From positions 1-64,000 of the forward strand of contig JAFXBG010000010.1 of assembly GCA_017521925.1 (NCBI GenBank): a stretch of DNA of 64,000 nt, given 5' to 3'. Source of the DNA: Clostridia bacterium. Its GTDB lineage: Bacteria; Bacillota; Clostridia; Oscillospirales; Acutalibacteraceae. Under the pieces are notes generated by a model. It did no database searches and was not told the origin of the DNA. It saw only the letters and a program-made list of their open reading frames with translations. A program made the position numbers and the translations under genes. Positions 1 through 8,330 of the stretch are shown here, piece after piece. Position 1 is the stretch's first letter. Each line of letters starts with the position of its first letter.

Positions 1-1
1 A

Positions 2-406
2 ACCGTAAGAATTCCTGTTGGCAGTGAATTTGCAAAGATTTACAGAATGGAAACAGACGGAACACTTACCGATATGAAGGCAGAGTACAAAGACGGCTGT
101 CTTGTATTTACAACCGAGCATTTCAGCATTTACGTAGTAGCCGAGCCTGAAAAAGAGGCAACACCTGACGAGCCTGTAGTTGACAAGGGAATCCTTGGCG
201 ACGTAAACGGCGACGGCAAGGTAAACATCAAGGATGCAACCCAGATTCAGAAGTTTGCCGCAAAGCTTGTGGAGCTTACTGACGCTGAGTTTATCCGTGC
301 GGATGTAAATGCAGATACCAAGGTTAATATCAAGGACGCAACTGCTATTCAGAAGTTTGTTGCAAAGCTTGAAACAGGCTTACCCATTGGCGAACCTGCA
401 GTATAA
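2..406 (+). CDS. C-terminal part of a dockerin-containing secreted protein (partial, 5' end outside window)
   Basis: The frame is open from the first bases, so this is the 3' end of a longer gene. About 45 residues of an unidentified beta-rich module, ending near FSIYVV, are followed by a short acidic linker rich in Glu, Pro and Asp. A type I dockerin then fills roughly residues 63-131 of the visible part. Its two calcium-binding repeats read GDVNGDGKVNIKDATQIQK and DVNADTKVNIKDATAIQK. Dockerins bind cohesins on scaffoldins or on the cell surface, so the protein is probably exported and attached to a cellulosome- or amylosome-like complex. The catalytic or binding part lies upstream of the window and cannot be named. 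A strong hairpin terminator follows. Confidence 0.9.
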   Translation, partial: TVRIPVGSEFAKIYRMETDGTLTDMKAEYKDGCLVFTTEHFSIYVVAEPEKEATPDEPVVDKGILGDVNGDGKVNIKDATQIQKFAAKLVELTDAEFIRADVNADTKVNIKDATAIQKFVAKLETGLPIGEPAV

Positions 407-428
407 ACATTATATTAAACATTAAGAC

Positions 429-466
429 AACCCCTCTGCGTAATTGCAGAGGGGTTGAGTTTTTAG
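429..466. terminator. Intrinsic terminator between convergent genes
   Basis: An 11-bp perfect stem (AACCCCTCTGC / GCAGAGGGGTT) with a 6-nt loop is followed on the plus strand by a T-rich run. It ends the partial dockerin gene. It lies just beyond the stop of the convergent sigF, so it may serve both strands. Confidence 0.85.
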
Positions 467-1128
467 CAGTTCATATGTGCTCTCAGGGTGGCGAGAATTT
501 TCTTTTCGCGGCGGCTTACCTGTACCTGGGTCATATTAAGCTTTTTGGCGGTGGCAGACTGGGTCTGATTTTTGAAATACCTTAGGGTTATCAGCAGCCT
601 GTCCTGTTGGTTAAGCTCCTTGACGGCTTTCTCTAAGGATAGCTTTTCTGTTAAAGCTTCTTCACAAGAGTTTACAGGGATATCAAGGTTTTGCTCGTCT
701 TCCTCGTCATTATATCCGCTTAAAGACAGAGGAAACCGTGCTGAGGATATAGCCTCGGTTATTTCTTCAGCACTTACTTTCAGTTTTTCACTTAGCTCGG
801 ATACTGTAAGCTCGGTTCCGTTTTCCTTAAGACTTTGCTCGTTAAGACGGCTAATTTTTATAGAAAGCTCTTTTAAGCTTCTGCTTACTTTAATACTTCC
901 GCCGTCACGCCATATACGTTTGATTTCACCCAGAATTGCAGGTACAGCATAGGTTGAAAGCTTAAAGCCTTTGCTTTCATCAAAATTGTCTATGGCTTTT
1001 ATAAGTCCGATGCATCCTGCCGAAACTATGTCTTCGTAGTCTACGCCTTTTCCTGTGAATTTTTTTGCCACAGAATGTACAAGGCCCAGGTTTTCTTCTA
1101 CCTTTTTATGTCGTTCTTTAAGGGTCAT
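463..1128 (-). CDS. sigF: RNA polymerase sporulation sigma factor SigF
   Basis: This 221-residue sigma-70 family protein is a SigF-type forespore sigma factor. Region 2 is clear (DYEDIVSAGCIGLIKAID, then the KGFKLSTYAVPAILGEIKR segment at about residues 53-76). The C-terminal region 4 helix-turn-helix is QSATAKKLNMTQVQVSRREKK. It is the last gene of a three-gene operon; its start overlaps the 3' end of spoIIAB by 11 bp, the canonical spoIIA order. SigF drives the first compartment-specific transcription in the forespore and is held by SpoIIAB until SpoIIAA releases it. SigG or SigB paralogues would look similar in sequence, but the operon partners settle the call. Confidence 0.95.
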   Translation of the reverse strand: MTLKERHKKVEENLGLVHSVAKKFTGKGVDYEDIVSAGCIGLIKAIDNFDESKGFKLSTYAVPAILGEIKRIWRDGGSIKVSRSLKELSIKISRLNEQSLKENGTELTVSELSEKLKVSAEEITEAISSARFPLSLSGYNDEEDEQNLDIPVNSCEEALTEKLSLEKAVKELNQQDRLLITLRYFKNQTQSATAKKLNMTQVQVSRREKKILATLRAHMNC

Positions 1129-1552
1129 TCTTTGCTATTTTTTTCTTAAGGGTTACGGTGGTGCCTTTGCCTACCTTAGAGCTTACCTTGATGCTGTCCA
1201 TAAAGCTCTGCATTACTGCAAAGCCTAAGCCTGCCCGCTCGTCACCGCCGGTGGTAAAAAGCGGTTCCATAGCTTTTTCTATATCTTCAATTCCGCATCC
1301 TTTGTCGCGGATTATAATTGAAACAATGTTGTCGTTAAGAATTCTTACGGTTATGTAAATTAAACCGCCTCCGCCTTTGTAGCCGTGAACTATAGAGTTT
1401 GTTACCGCTTCAGAAACAGAGGTCTTTATATCAGCAAGCTCTGTTATAGTAGGGTCAAGCTGCATCACAAATGCCGCCACAGCACTTCGTGCAAAAGCTT
1501 CGTTGGTACTTTTTGCAGGAAAGGTAAATTTCGTTTCGTTTATACATTTCAT
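1118..1552 (-). CDS. spoIIAB: Anti-sigma F factor SpoIIAB (serine kinase)
   Basis: A 144-residue GHKL-fold kinase. Visible ATP-binding elements are the N box EAVTNSIVHGY (about residues 48-58), the G1 box DKGCGI and the G2 box ERAGLGFAVMQ. The family binds and inhibits SigF and inactivates SpoIIAA by serine phosphorylation. Its start codon overlaps the spoIIAA stop (ATGA), implying translational coupling, and its end overlaps sigF. Length is typical of SpoIIAB. Confidence 0.95.
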   Translation of the reverse strand: MKCINETKFTFPAKSTNEAFARSAVAAFVMQLDPTITELADIKTSVSEAVTNSIVHGYKGGGGLIYITVRILNDNIVSIIIRDKGCGIEDIEKAMEPLFTTGGDERAGLGFAVMQSFMDSIKVSSKVGKGTTVTLKKKIAKNDP

Positions 1553-1851
1553 TTAATCACCCCCAAGGTTTCGATTCCTGATAAAGAAAACATCCGCTTT
1601 AAATGTGGCGGTACGTTTGTTACCTCTACATTTCCGCCCATAAGCGACATCTGGCGATATCTGCCCATAATAAGCCCTATGCCCGACGAGTCCATAAACT
1701 GAACGTTGCTGTAGTCAAGCTTAAGGGTTTTGGGTTTTAACACCTCTGTTTTTGAGTCGATTTTTTTGCGGATAACTGCCGCTGAATGGTGGTCAAGCTC
1801 TCCTGAAAGACGAGCTGTCAGTACAGAATTTTCAAATTCAAGCTCAAGCAT
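1549..1851 (-). CDS. spoIIAA: Anti-sigma F factor antagonist SpoIIAA
   Basis: A 100-residue STAS-domain protein. The segment FMDSSGIGLIMGRY holds the conserved serine that SpoIIAB phosphorylates in this family. In its unphosphorylated form SpoIIAA displaces SigF from SpoIIAB. It is the first gene of the spoIIA operon, only about 90 bp downstream of folC, with a hairpin in between, so its promoter must lie in or near 1852-1938. I did not find a convincing SigH- or SigA-type promoter there. Confidence 0.94.
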   Translation of the reverse strand: MLELEFENSVLTARLSGELDHHSAAVIRKKIDSKTEVLKPKTLKLDYSNVQFMDSSGIGLIMGRYRQMSLMGGNVEVTNVPPHLKRMFSLSGIETLGVIK

Positions 1852-1874
1852 TTTTACACATCCTTAAAATAATA

Positions 1875-1916
1875 TATGCCCATACCTATTTTATTAAGTA
1901 TGGGCATAATTTTTTG
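1875..1916. terminator. Hairpin between folC and spoIIAA
   Basis: An 11-bp inverted repeat (TATGCCCATAC / GTATGGGCATA) with a 12-nt loop. On the minus strand it is followed by only a moderate T-rich stretch. The better T-run is on the plus strand. It is the likely 3' end of the folC transcript. Confidence 0.6.
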
Positions 1917-1938
1917 AATTATTCTGTTGTCGGAAAAT

Positions 1939-3219
1939 TTATTTTTTAAGTATATATGGTCTTAACTCCCCGGCAAGATAAAGAGAACCGCAGATAATAA
2001 GGGTGGAGTTTTCTTCTTTTGCTTTTTTAAGGGCTTTGTCGAAGCCTTCAAAGGGAGTTTTGCAAACGGTAACGTCCTCGATATGATTTTTGAGGATTTG
2101 TGCCATATCCTCGGCACTTCTTGTTCTGGGATTTGAAACAGGCACAGTAAAGGCAGAGTCAAAAAGTCCTTCTACATATTGTGAGGATGTAAGGCTGTCT
2201 TTGTCTGAGAGCATTCCCATAAGAAGTATCCGTTTTTTGTTTACGGTATATTTTTTTACAGCATTTGCAAAAGCCAGCATTCCGTCGGCATTGTGAGCAC
2301 CGTCTAAAATAACAAGAGGCTCTTTTGAGAGCACCTCAAACCTTGCAGGGTTAACTGCGTTTTTAAAGCCTTCCTGCATTGCATCACTGCTGATTTTTAT
2401 GCCTGCATCTTTAGTAAGCACAGCTAAAGCCGCCAAGGCGGTGCGTGCGTTTTTTACCTGATGTTCGCCTATGAGGCTAAGCTCAAGGTTAAGACCGTTA
2501 AATTCTAAAGTTGTGCCGTCGATGCTCTCATCTGAAACATTAACCTTGATATCCGTGGAAAAAAGCAGGGGCGAGTGGTGGCGGATTGCACTGTTTTTAA
2601 TAACCCTTGCGGCAGACTCTGGTTGCTCTGATGAGATAACAGGGCAGGTGTCTTTGATAATTCCGCACTTCTGCTCTGCAATTTCCTCAATGGTTTCTCC
2701 TAAAATGTCGGTATGGTCAAGGCTTATTGAGGTGATAACCGAGCAGAGATTTTTGTTTATAACATTTGTGCAGTCAAGTAAACCGCCTAAACCCGTTTCC
2801 AGCACTGCAAGGTCAACCTTTTCGCGTTTGAAATATTCAAAGCATAATGCGGTTACAAACTCAAACTCTGTGATAATAATATCCTCTTTATTGAGCTTTT
2901 CTACATAAGAAAAAACATACTCCGTAAGCTCTGAGAGTTTGTCAGGTGGGATAGGGGTAGAGTTTATCTGGATTCTTTCGCAGAAATCTGTAATAAAAGG
3001 AGAGATAAAAAGTCCTGTTTTATACCCTGCACTTTTAAGCACAGAGGATATAACGGCACACACCGAGCCTTTGCCGTTGGTGCCTGCAACGTGGATAAAT
3101 TCAACTTCGTCCTGAGGATTGCCCATATCGTTTAAAAGTCTTTTGACACGACTGAGTCCCGGACGGGAGCCGAATTTATTAAGGGAATGTATTTTTTCTA
3201 AAGCTTCCTTATATGTCAT
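1939..3219 (-). CDS. folC: Folylpolyglutamate synthase / dihydrofolate synthase
   Basis: A Mur-ligase family enzyme of 426 residues, the usual FolC length. The P-loop GTNGKGS is at residues 46-52. Further motifs are the ETGLGG segment near residue 142 and LDGAHNADGM near residue 306. FolC adds glutamate to dihydropteroate and/or to folates, which retains them in the cell. The ATG overlaps the rsmI stop by 4 bp, so it is translationally coupled as the last gene of trmN6-rsmI-folC. No separate dihydropteroate pathway genes are seen here. Confidence 0.93.
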   Translation of the reverse strand: MTYKEALEKIHSLNKFGSRPGLSRVKRLLNDMGNPQDEVEFIHVAGTNGKGSVCAVISSVLKSAGYKTGLFISPFITDFCERIQINSTPIPPDKLSELTEYVFSYVEKLNKEDIIITEFEFVTALCFEYFKREKVDLAVLETGLGGLLDCTNVINKNLCSVITSISLDHTDILGETIEEIAEQKCGIIKDTCPVISSEQPESAARVIKNSAIRHHSPLLFSTDIKVNVSDESIDGTTLEFNGLNLELSLIGEHQVKNARTALAALAVLTKDAGIKISSDAMQEGFKNAVNPARFEVLSKEPLVILDGAHNADGMLAFANAVKKYTVNKKRILLMGMLSDKDSLTSSQYVEGLFDSAFTVPVSNPRTRSAEDMAQILKNHIEDVTVCKTPFEGFDKALKKAKEENSTLIICGSLYLAGELRPYILKK

Positions 3220-4046
3220 TTTGTAAGCTCCCTGTAAATTTCGTTTTTCTTAAGTCCGCTTATGGTGGCGGCTTTTTTGGCGGCATCTGAGATTTTAAGC
3301 CCCTCAGCAATATATGAGTTCGCAAGGCTTACTGCATCACTCAGGGTCATTTCCTCAGGTACCTCCTCTGTTTTGCCTTCTAAAACAAGCACAATTTCAC
3401 CCTTTAAGGGGTTTTCTTCTATACTTTCGTAAGCGGCTTTAGTTGTAGTGCGGATAACTTCTTCGTGGATTTTGGTAATCTCGCGGACAATAGTAAGCTT
3501 ACGTTCTCCGAAATATGTGTACAAATCCTTTAAGGTGTTACTCAGCTTATGAGGTGCCTCATAAAAAATCATTGTGCGTTTTTCATTCAGAAGGGATTCC
3601 AGATGTTCCTTGCGGCTTTTTTTATTAACGGAAATAAAGCCCTCAAAAGTAAACCTGCCTGTGGCAAGACCTGAAACGCAGAGAGCGGAAATAAGAGCAG
3701 AAGGTCCGGGGATTACCACAGTTTTTATGCCGAGATTACCACACTCGCGGACTAAATCTTCACCGGGGTCGGATATACAGGGCATACCTGCATCGCTTAC
3801 TACGGCGCAGCTTTCGCCCTTTAAAATTCTCTGACAAATTTCGCTTGTACGCTGGGCTTTGTTATGCTCAAAGTAGCTTACCATAGGTTTCTTAATACCA
3901 AGGTGGTTTAAAAGCTTTAAGGTAACGCGGGTGTCCTCAGCAGCTATAAAGTCAACGTCTGCAAGGGTCTGGGCGGCACGGGGCGAAAAATCACCTAAAT
4001 TACCTATAGGCGTGCCTACTACGTAAAGTGTGTTTTTATCAACCAT
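3216..4046 (-). CDS. rsmI: 16S rRNA (cytidine(1402)-2'-O)-methyltransferase RsmI
   Basis: A 276-residue tetrapyrrole-methylase-fold protein. The N-terminus has the family signature VGTPIGNLGD (residues 9-18), followed by AEDTRVTLKLL and the SDAGMPCISDPGEDLV segment. RsmI 2'-O-methylates C1402 in the ribosomal decoding centre using SAM. An in-frame ATG exists 45 bp upstream. I chose 4046 because AGGGAGGC sits just upstream of it and the homology begins there. The start overlaps the end of trmN6 by 8 bp and the stop overlaps folC. Confidence 0.94.
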   Translation of the reverse strand: MVDKNTLYVVGTPIGNLGDFSPRAAQTLADVDFIAAEDTRVTLKLLNHLGIKKPMVSYFEHNKAQRTSEICQRILKGESCAVVSDAGMPCISDPGEDLVRECGNLGIKTVVIPGPSALISALCVSGLATGRFTFEGFISVNKKSRKEHLESLLNEKRTMIFYEAPHKLSNTLKDLYTYFGERKLTIVREITKIHEEVIRTTTKAAYESIEENPLKGEIVLVLEGKTEEVPEEMTLSDAVSLANSYIAEGLKISDAAKKAATISGLKKNEIYRELTK

Positions 4047-4797
4047 TTTTTTGCCTCCCTGCGTTTTGCTGATAACAGCCGTAAATTTCATTCATTTCAT
4101 CTGTAAATGAGCCGTCAGCGTTTTCTATAATAAGGGTAGGAAGAACCTCAAGGTAGCCTTCTTTACCGCCTTTTTTGCCTTTTAACAGGAAAAGCTTGGG
4201 CTTTTTATCTGCTTTTCCCTGAACAAGCCTCATCTCCTTAGGCTCCAGGTCATATTTCCTGAAAAGAGTAAGGGCGTCGGTAAGTCTTTCAGGTCGCTGA
4301 CACATACAGAAATTGCCTGAAAACTGCAGAAGCTTTGATGCACACTTAACCACATCTTCCATAGTACAGCTTGCCTCGTGACGTGCCAGAAGCTTGCCTT
4401 CTTCGGGATTTGTGATGCCTCCGCCTGCAATTTTGTAAGGCGGATTACAGGTGACAACATCAAAATAGCCAAATGGTAGCTTGCCTTTAAGATTATTTAA
4501 ATCCTCGCATAAAACAGTAAAGTTTTCAGAAAGATTGTTGTGTTCTACGCTTCGCTGAATCATATCGGCGGCGTCAGGCTGGATTTCTACCGCGGTGATT
4601 TTAAGATTTTTATTGTGTCGGCACCACAAAAGGGGAATGGTACCGCAACCTGAGCCAAGGTCAACACACTTTGCGTTTTTCTTAGGATTAGCAAAATCAG
4701 AAAGCAAAATTGTGTCGGTGGTAAAGTGATGAGTAGGGGATACGATAATTTCTATTCCGTTGCCCAAAGGCTCTATGTGTTCATTTTTATTAAGCAC
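4039..4797 (-). CDS. trmN6: tRNA1(Val) N6-adenine methyltransferase-like protein (YabB/TrmN6)
   Basis: A Rossmann-fold SAM methyltransferase of about 252 residues. Motif I is DLGSGCGTIPLL (about 46-57) and the N6-adenine motif NPPY is at 118-121. The family modifies A37 of tRNA1(Val) in E. coli; the exact target here is inferred. I chose the GTG at 4797 because AAAGGAGGG lies 5 nt upstream. A longer ATG-started frame from 4839 would place that Shine-Dalgarno inside the gene and run into the ferredoxin terminator. The placement next to rsmI matches yabB-rsmI in Bacillus. Confidence 0.85.
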   Translation of the reverse strand: MLNKNEHIEPLGNGIEIIVSPTHHFTTDTILLSDFANPKKNAKCVDLGSGCGTIPLLWCRHNKNLKITAVEIQPDAADMIQRSVEHNNLSENFTVLCEDLNNLKGKLPFGYFDVVTCNPPYKIAGGGITNPEEGKLLARHEASCTMEDVVKCASKLLQFSGNFCMCQRPERLTDALTLFRKYDLEPKEMRLVQGKADKKPKLFLLKGKKGGKEGYLEVLPTLIIENADGSFTDEMNEIYGCYQQNAGRQKNG

Positions 4798-4823
4798 GGT
4801 AACCCTCCTTTTGAGTTGATATA

Positions 4824-4860
4824 AAAACAAGAACCGCACTCACGGAAAATGAGTGCGGTC
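4824..4860 (-). terminator. Intrinsic terminator of the ferredoxin gene
   Basis: A 10-bp perfect stem (ACCGCACTCA / TGAGTGCGGT) with a 7-nt loop, followed on the minus strand by a T-rich run. It separates the ferredoxin from the trmN6 operon. Confidence 0.85.
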
Positions 4861-4881
4861 AGCTTGTAAGTAATTAGGAAA

Positions 4882-5064
<183 letters not shown>

Positions 5065-5081
5065 TTAAATAGTATACATAC

Positions 5082-5109
5082 ATTGTAGCATATTTTTTTG
5101 AAAATGCAA
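5082..5109 (-). promoter_or_regulatory. SigA-type promoter of the ferredoxin gene
   Basis: On the minus strand TTGCAT and TACAAT are separated by 16 bp, and the -10 is extended by a TGC. It lies about 30 bp upstream of the ferredoxin start. Confidence 0.7.
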
Positions 5110-5132
5110 TTGTTTTTACATATTTCATCAAA

Positions 5133-6002
5133 TTATTCAAGATTTTTAAGGTTCTCTGCTTCTTCTTTGCTTACCTTTTTGACAAAGCCGTCTTTAAGAA
5201 GTTTAACTTCCTTAACCTTAAATACTTGAGGTGCAGCTTCATCAGGGGTATTGTCCATATGAACCTTTAGTGTGCCTGTAACCAGGCTTACCTCTACAAC
5301 TCTGCCCTTGCCAAGGGGAGTTTTAACAATAGCACCGTATTTAGGAGTATTCTTAATAAGGTCAAGATATGCCTCTTCCTCATATTTTAAGCAGCACATA
5401 AGTCTGCCGCAGGTGCCTGAAATCTTAACGGGAGAAAGTGAAAGTCCCTGGTCTTTAGCCATTTTGATTGAAACAGGCTGAAAATCGCCTAAAAAGCTGG
5501 AGCAGCAGAAAGGTCTGCCACAAATGCCTAAACCGCCAAGCATCTTTGCTTCATCTCTTACGCCAATCTGGCGAAGCTCGATTCTGGTTTTGAAAACAGA
5601 AGCAAGGTCTTTAACCAGAGCCCTGAAGTCTACTCTGCCGTCGGCGGTAAAGTAGAAAAGAAGCTTTGAATTGTCAAAGGTATACTCAACATTTACAAGC
5701 TTCATATCAAGATTGTGCTCAGCTACCTTTTTTTCGCAGATTACGAGAGCTTTTTTCTCAAGCTCACGGTTTGCCTCTAAACGTTTTATGTCTGCCTTGG
5801 TGGCTTTTCTGATAATTTTTTTAAGGGGATGAACGATTTCTTCGTCAGCAACTTCGTGGTTTGCTGATGCAATCTGACCGCATTCAACACCGCGTGCAGT
5901 TTCAACAATAACCATTTCGTCCTGTTCAAACTTAACGTCTGTGGGGTCAAAATAATATATTTTTCCAACTTCTTTGAAGCGTACGCCAACTACTTCTGCC
6001 AT
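5133..6002 (-). CDS. ricT: PSP1-domain protein RicT (YaaT)
   Basis: A 289-residue protein of the YaaT/RicT family. Six cysteines cluster at 161, 166, 167, 198, 203 and 204 (ICGRPFCCS and GTCGRLMCCL). They resemble the iron-sulfur-binding cysteines of the Ric complex. In Bacillus, RicT with RicA and RicF affects RNase Y activity, sporulation and competence. The start overlaps the end of holB by 13 bp, conserved gene order in Firmicutes. RicA and RicF are not in this window. Confidence 0.93.
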   Translation of the reverse strand: MAEVVGVRFKEVGKIYYFDPTDVKFEQDEMVIVETARGVECGQIASANHEVADEEIVHPLKKIIRKATKADIKRLEANRELEKKALVICEKKVAEHNLDMKLVNVEYTFDNSKLLFYFTADGRVDFRALVKDLASVFKTRIELRQIGVRDEAKMLGGLGICGRPFCCSSFLGDFQPVSIKMAKDQGLSLSPVKISGTCGRLMCCLKYEEEAYLDLIKNTPKYGAIVKTPLGKGRVVEVSLVTGTLKVHMDNTPDEAAPQVFKVKEVKLLKDGFVKKVSKEEAENLKNLE

Positions 6003-6853
6003 GATATCCTCCTGAATTCACCGCAAATCCATGTGCTCATAAGGCTCAGGTTTACGTTGCGGTTGATTGTGTATATTGCGTGATTAATGGTCTCTATAAG
6101 ACCGATGATTTTCTTTTTTGTAAGCTTAGTGCTTAAAACTTCGCTCAAATCCTTTGACAGCAGGGTTTCATCACACACTGTCAGCGACAAAGCATCGCTT
6201 AAAATAGCTCTCATTGCGGGCAAAACCTCAAGTGCAACAGTTTTGTCAGAAAGTGCATTTGTGTTTTTCAACAAGTTAAGCTCAGAGGTTTCTGTAATGC
6301 TCAAAAGTATTTTGTGAGCAAGCTCTAAAGACTCCTCGCTGAATACTATGCTTTGCTCCAGATTAAGCACAGTGCACCTTGAAAGCACAGTTTCAGGCAA
6401 AGTGCCTGAGTCTTCTGTAGTTAATATGAACAGAATCGCCTGTGGAGGCTCTTCCAGGGTTTTTAAAAAGGCGTTTAAAGCCTCAACACCCATTCGCTTG
6501 TCTGCATCCTTAATAACAAAAACCTTTGTGTCGGCTTCGTTGGCTATAATTGAACAGGCACGGGTAATATTTCTTATTTCGTCAACTGAAACCGTGTCGG
6601 TTTTGCCACTGCCCTTTGCAAAGTAAATGTCGGGATGTACGCCTTTTTCTGCCTTCTGGCAGGGTATACACTCAGAGCAGGGCTTTTGCTCACTTTTACA
6701 AACTGCCCATTTGGAAAGAAGCAGTGTAAGCTTATCTCTTGTTTCTGAATCTGAGCCGTTTAAAATAAGAGCATGGGGGAAGCGGTGGCTTTGCTCAAGA
6801 CTTAAAAGCTCGGCTTTTAAATTTTTGTTGCCGTCAAAGTTTGCAAAATTCAG
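5990..6853 (-). CDS. holB: DNA polymerase III delta' subunit HolB, apparent CTG start
   Basis: Read through the whole frame, this encodes about 287 residues. The N-terminal part has HALILNGSDSETRDK, a degenerate Walker A region as in delta' subunits. A four-cysteine zinc module follows (C-x6-C-x2-C-x2-C around PCSECIPCQK), then HPDIYF, the VDEIR segment and LNAFLKTLEEPP. The protein is a clamp-loader subunit. The first in-frame ATG (6493) would remove about 120 residues including the zinc module. The frame opens after a stop at 6872-6874 and contains no ATG, GTG or TTG before the conserved region. A CTG at 6853 lies 7 nt after AAAGGGGAG and is the best start. A sequencing error upstream is the alternative. 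The 3' end overlaps ricT. Confidence 0.87.
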   Translation of the reverse strand: MNFANFDGNKNLKAELLSLEQSHRFPHALILNGSDSETRDKLTLLLSKWAVCKSEQKPCSECIPCQKAEKGVHPDIYFAKGSGKTDTVSVDEIRNITRACSIIANEADTKVFVIKDADKRMGVEALNAFLKTLEEPPQAILFILTTEDSGTLPETVLSRCTVLNLEQSIVFSEESLELAHKILLSITETSELNLLKNTNALSDKTVALEVLPAMRAILSDALSLTVCDETLLSKDLSEVLSTKLTKKKIIGLIETINHAIYTINRNVNLSLMSTWICGEFRRISWQK

Positions 6854-6913
6854 ATTAAGCTCCCCTTTCTTTCATTTTATCATATAAAAACAGATTTTTC
6901 TACAGTATATTAT

Positions 6914-7378
6914 TTACAGTTTATAGTGCCTTGTAACAATGCCTTTTTCCGTAACATCAATATAGGCATAACCGGCACTATATCCGTGACAGGAGCCGGG
7001 ATTTACTATGTAAAGTCCCTCGTCGTAGTCCGCTAAGGGGCTATGGGTATGGCCGAATAAAAGAAGGTCGGCGCCTGCCTCTCTGGCGGCACAAACTAAG
7101 TTGTATAAGCCGTATTTTGCATTATACAGATGACCATGAGTTATAAAAAGCTTTTTGCCCTCTATGGTAATGGTTTCGATATTAGAAGCAGGAGAGCAGA
7201 AATCACAGTTTCCTCTGACCCCTATAAAATGCTTTTGGGGATAAAGAGCTTTAAGACTTTCAAACTCAGAATTGCCGTCACCGCAGTGGATAATTACCTC
7301 TGCGTCGGGCTTTGAATGTATAGCGGATTTTAAAGAGAAGGTGTCACCGTGGGTGTCAGACACAACAAGAATTTTCAT
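6914..7378 (-). CDS. YfcE/MJ0936-family metallophosphoesterase
   Basis: A 154-residue calcineurin-like phosphoesterase. Metal-binding motifs are in order: SDTHGD (7-12), GDGNSE (about 33), GVRGNCD, THGH and GHTHSP. The family hydrolyses phosphodiesters with Mn2+ in the cytoplasm; the substrate is unknown. It lies 60 bp upstream of holB in the same direction and may be cotranscribed with holB-ricT. Confidence 0.9.
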   Translation of the reverse strand: MKILVVSDTHGDTFSLKSAIHSKPDAEVIIHCGDGNSEFESLKALYPQKHFIGVRGNCDFCSPASNIETITIEGKKLFITHGHLYNAKYGLYNLVCAAREAGADLLLFGHTHSPLADYDEGLYIVNPGSCHGYSAGYAYIDVTEKGIVTRHYKL

Positions 7379-7436
7379 AAAATCATCCTGTCATAATATG
7401 TGGTTGCCAATCATAAAATTTACCGAGGTGTTATAT

Positions 7437-7670
7437 ATGGCAAATGAAAAACAAATGGAAAACATAGCAAAAATGCTTTCCTCAAAACTTAATATGAGCA
7501 GTACCGAAATTATGGACAGTATGAAGTCGGGAAATGTAAATTCGGTGCTTAACTCCCTGAACTCCGAAAATCGTGCCAAGGTAAACTCAATTTTATCTAA
7601 CCCTGAACTCGTGGGGAAGCTTATGGAAGACAAAGGAGTTCAGGATATTTTAAGAAAGCTTGACCTTTAA
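7437..7670 (+). CDS. Small hypothetical protein (77 aa), first of three
   Basis: I do not recognise this gene. It encodes a soluble, charged, mostly helical protein (MANEKQMENIAKML...). The second half reads like the NPELVGKLMEDKGVQDILRKL type of helical repeat. The in-frame region upstream to 7272 is rejected because GAGGTG precedes the ATG at 7437. The last base of its stop is shared with the ATG of the next gene (TAATG). It is divergent from yfcE. Confidence 0.75.
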   Translation: MANEKQMENIAKMLSSKLNMSSTEIMDSMKSGNVNSVLNSLNSENRAKVNSILSNPELVGKLMEDKGVQDILRKLDL

Positions 7671-8035
7671 TGAGCGGACTTGAAGATAAGCTTTCGGGTA
7701 TACTTTCTGACCCTGAGGCAGTAAATAAGCTAAAATCTTTGGGGCAGGCTTTAGGGCTTGATACAAGCGGAGGAGCGCCTGCACAGAAACAGCCTCAGCA
7801 AAGTTTCAATCTGCCTTTTATGGGACAAAGCGGTGGTAACGATGAAACCATCAGCACCTTAATGCGTCTTGCTCCTCTTTTGTCGGATATGGGTAAGGAC
7901 GACGAAACCGCCTGTCTTTTAAATGCTCTTAAGCCATTTTTAAGCGAGCAAAGACGAATGAGGCTTGAGCAGGCAGGAAAGATGTTGAAGGTTATGCGCC
8001 TTATTCCTGTAATAAGAGGAAGCGGATTCTTGTAG
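7670..8035 (+). CDS. Hypothetical protein (121 aa), second of three
   Basis: Function not recognised. The N-terminus (LEDKLSGILSDPEAVNKLKSLGQAL) is similar in style to the SNPELVGKLMEDKGVQDIL part of the previous gene, suggesting a shared helical module. A Gln/Pro/Gly-rich linker (about 33-58) and a helical C-terminus (LMRLAPLLSDMGKDDETACLLNALKPFL, basic end) follow. The start is coupled to the preceding stop. No membrane segment or metal motif is seen. Confidence 0.75.
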   Translation: MSGLEDKLSGILSDPEAVNKLKSLGQALGLDTSGGAPAQKQPQQSFNLPFMGQSGGNDETISTLMRLAPLLSDMGKDDETACLLNALKPFLSEQRRMRLEQAGKMLKVMRLIPVIRGSGFL

Positions 8036-8046
8036 GAGGTGAGGGT

Positions 8047-8328
8047 ATGGACAAAATGCAGGAAGATGCACTTAGAAGAGTCCGTGAGATGCAATCGGCA
8101 AATCCCGGCAGGAGGCCTCAGCAAAGCCCTCAAACTTCTGATGAAAAATTCAAAATAGAAGAGGTGCAGAATAAGGAGATTAATAAGCCGGATTCTGCAC
8201 CAAAAGACCCTTTGGCAGGGCTTTTTAAGGATAAGGAAAAACTTCTTATTCTGCTACTTGTAATGTTATTGTCGCAGGAAAGCTCAAACACAGAGCTTAT
8301 ACTTGCACTTCTTTATATAATAATATGA
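8047..8328 (+). CDS. Hypothetical protein with C-terminal hydrophobic tail (93 aa), third of three
   Basis: Function not recognised. The N-terminal two thirds are hydrophilic and rich in Gln, Pro and charged residues. The last roughly 30 residues form a hydrophobic segment interrupted by SQESSNTE, consistent with a tail-anchored or hairpin membrane association. AGGAGGTGAG precedes the ATG. The gene ends only 3 bp from the convergent proA stop, with no terminator visible between them. Confidence 0.72.
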   Translation: MDKMQEDALRRVREMQSANPGRRPQQSPQTSDEKFKIEEVQNKEINKPDSAPKDPLAGLFKDKEKLLILLLVMLLSQESSNTELILALLYIII

Positions 8329-8330
8329 TG

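Noticed and set aside
5990..6493. A truncated 167-residue holB starting at the first ATG
   Set aside because: The frame upstream of this ATG encodes conserved delta' features, including the zinc module, so the short version is an annotation artefact and not a broken gene.
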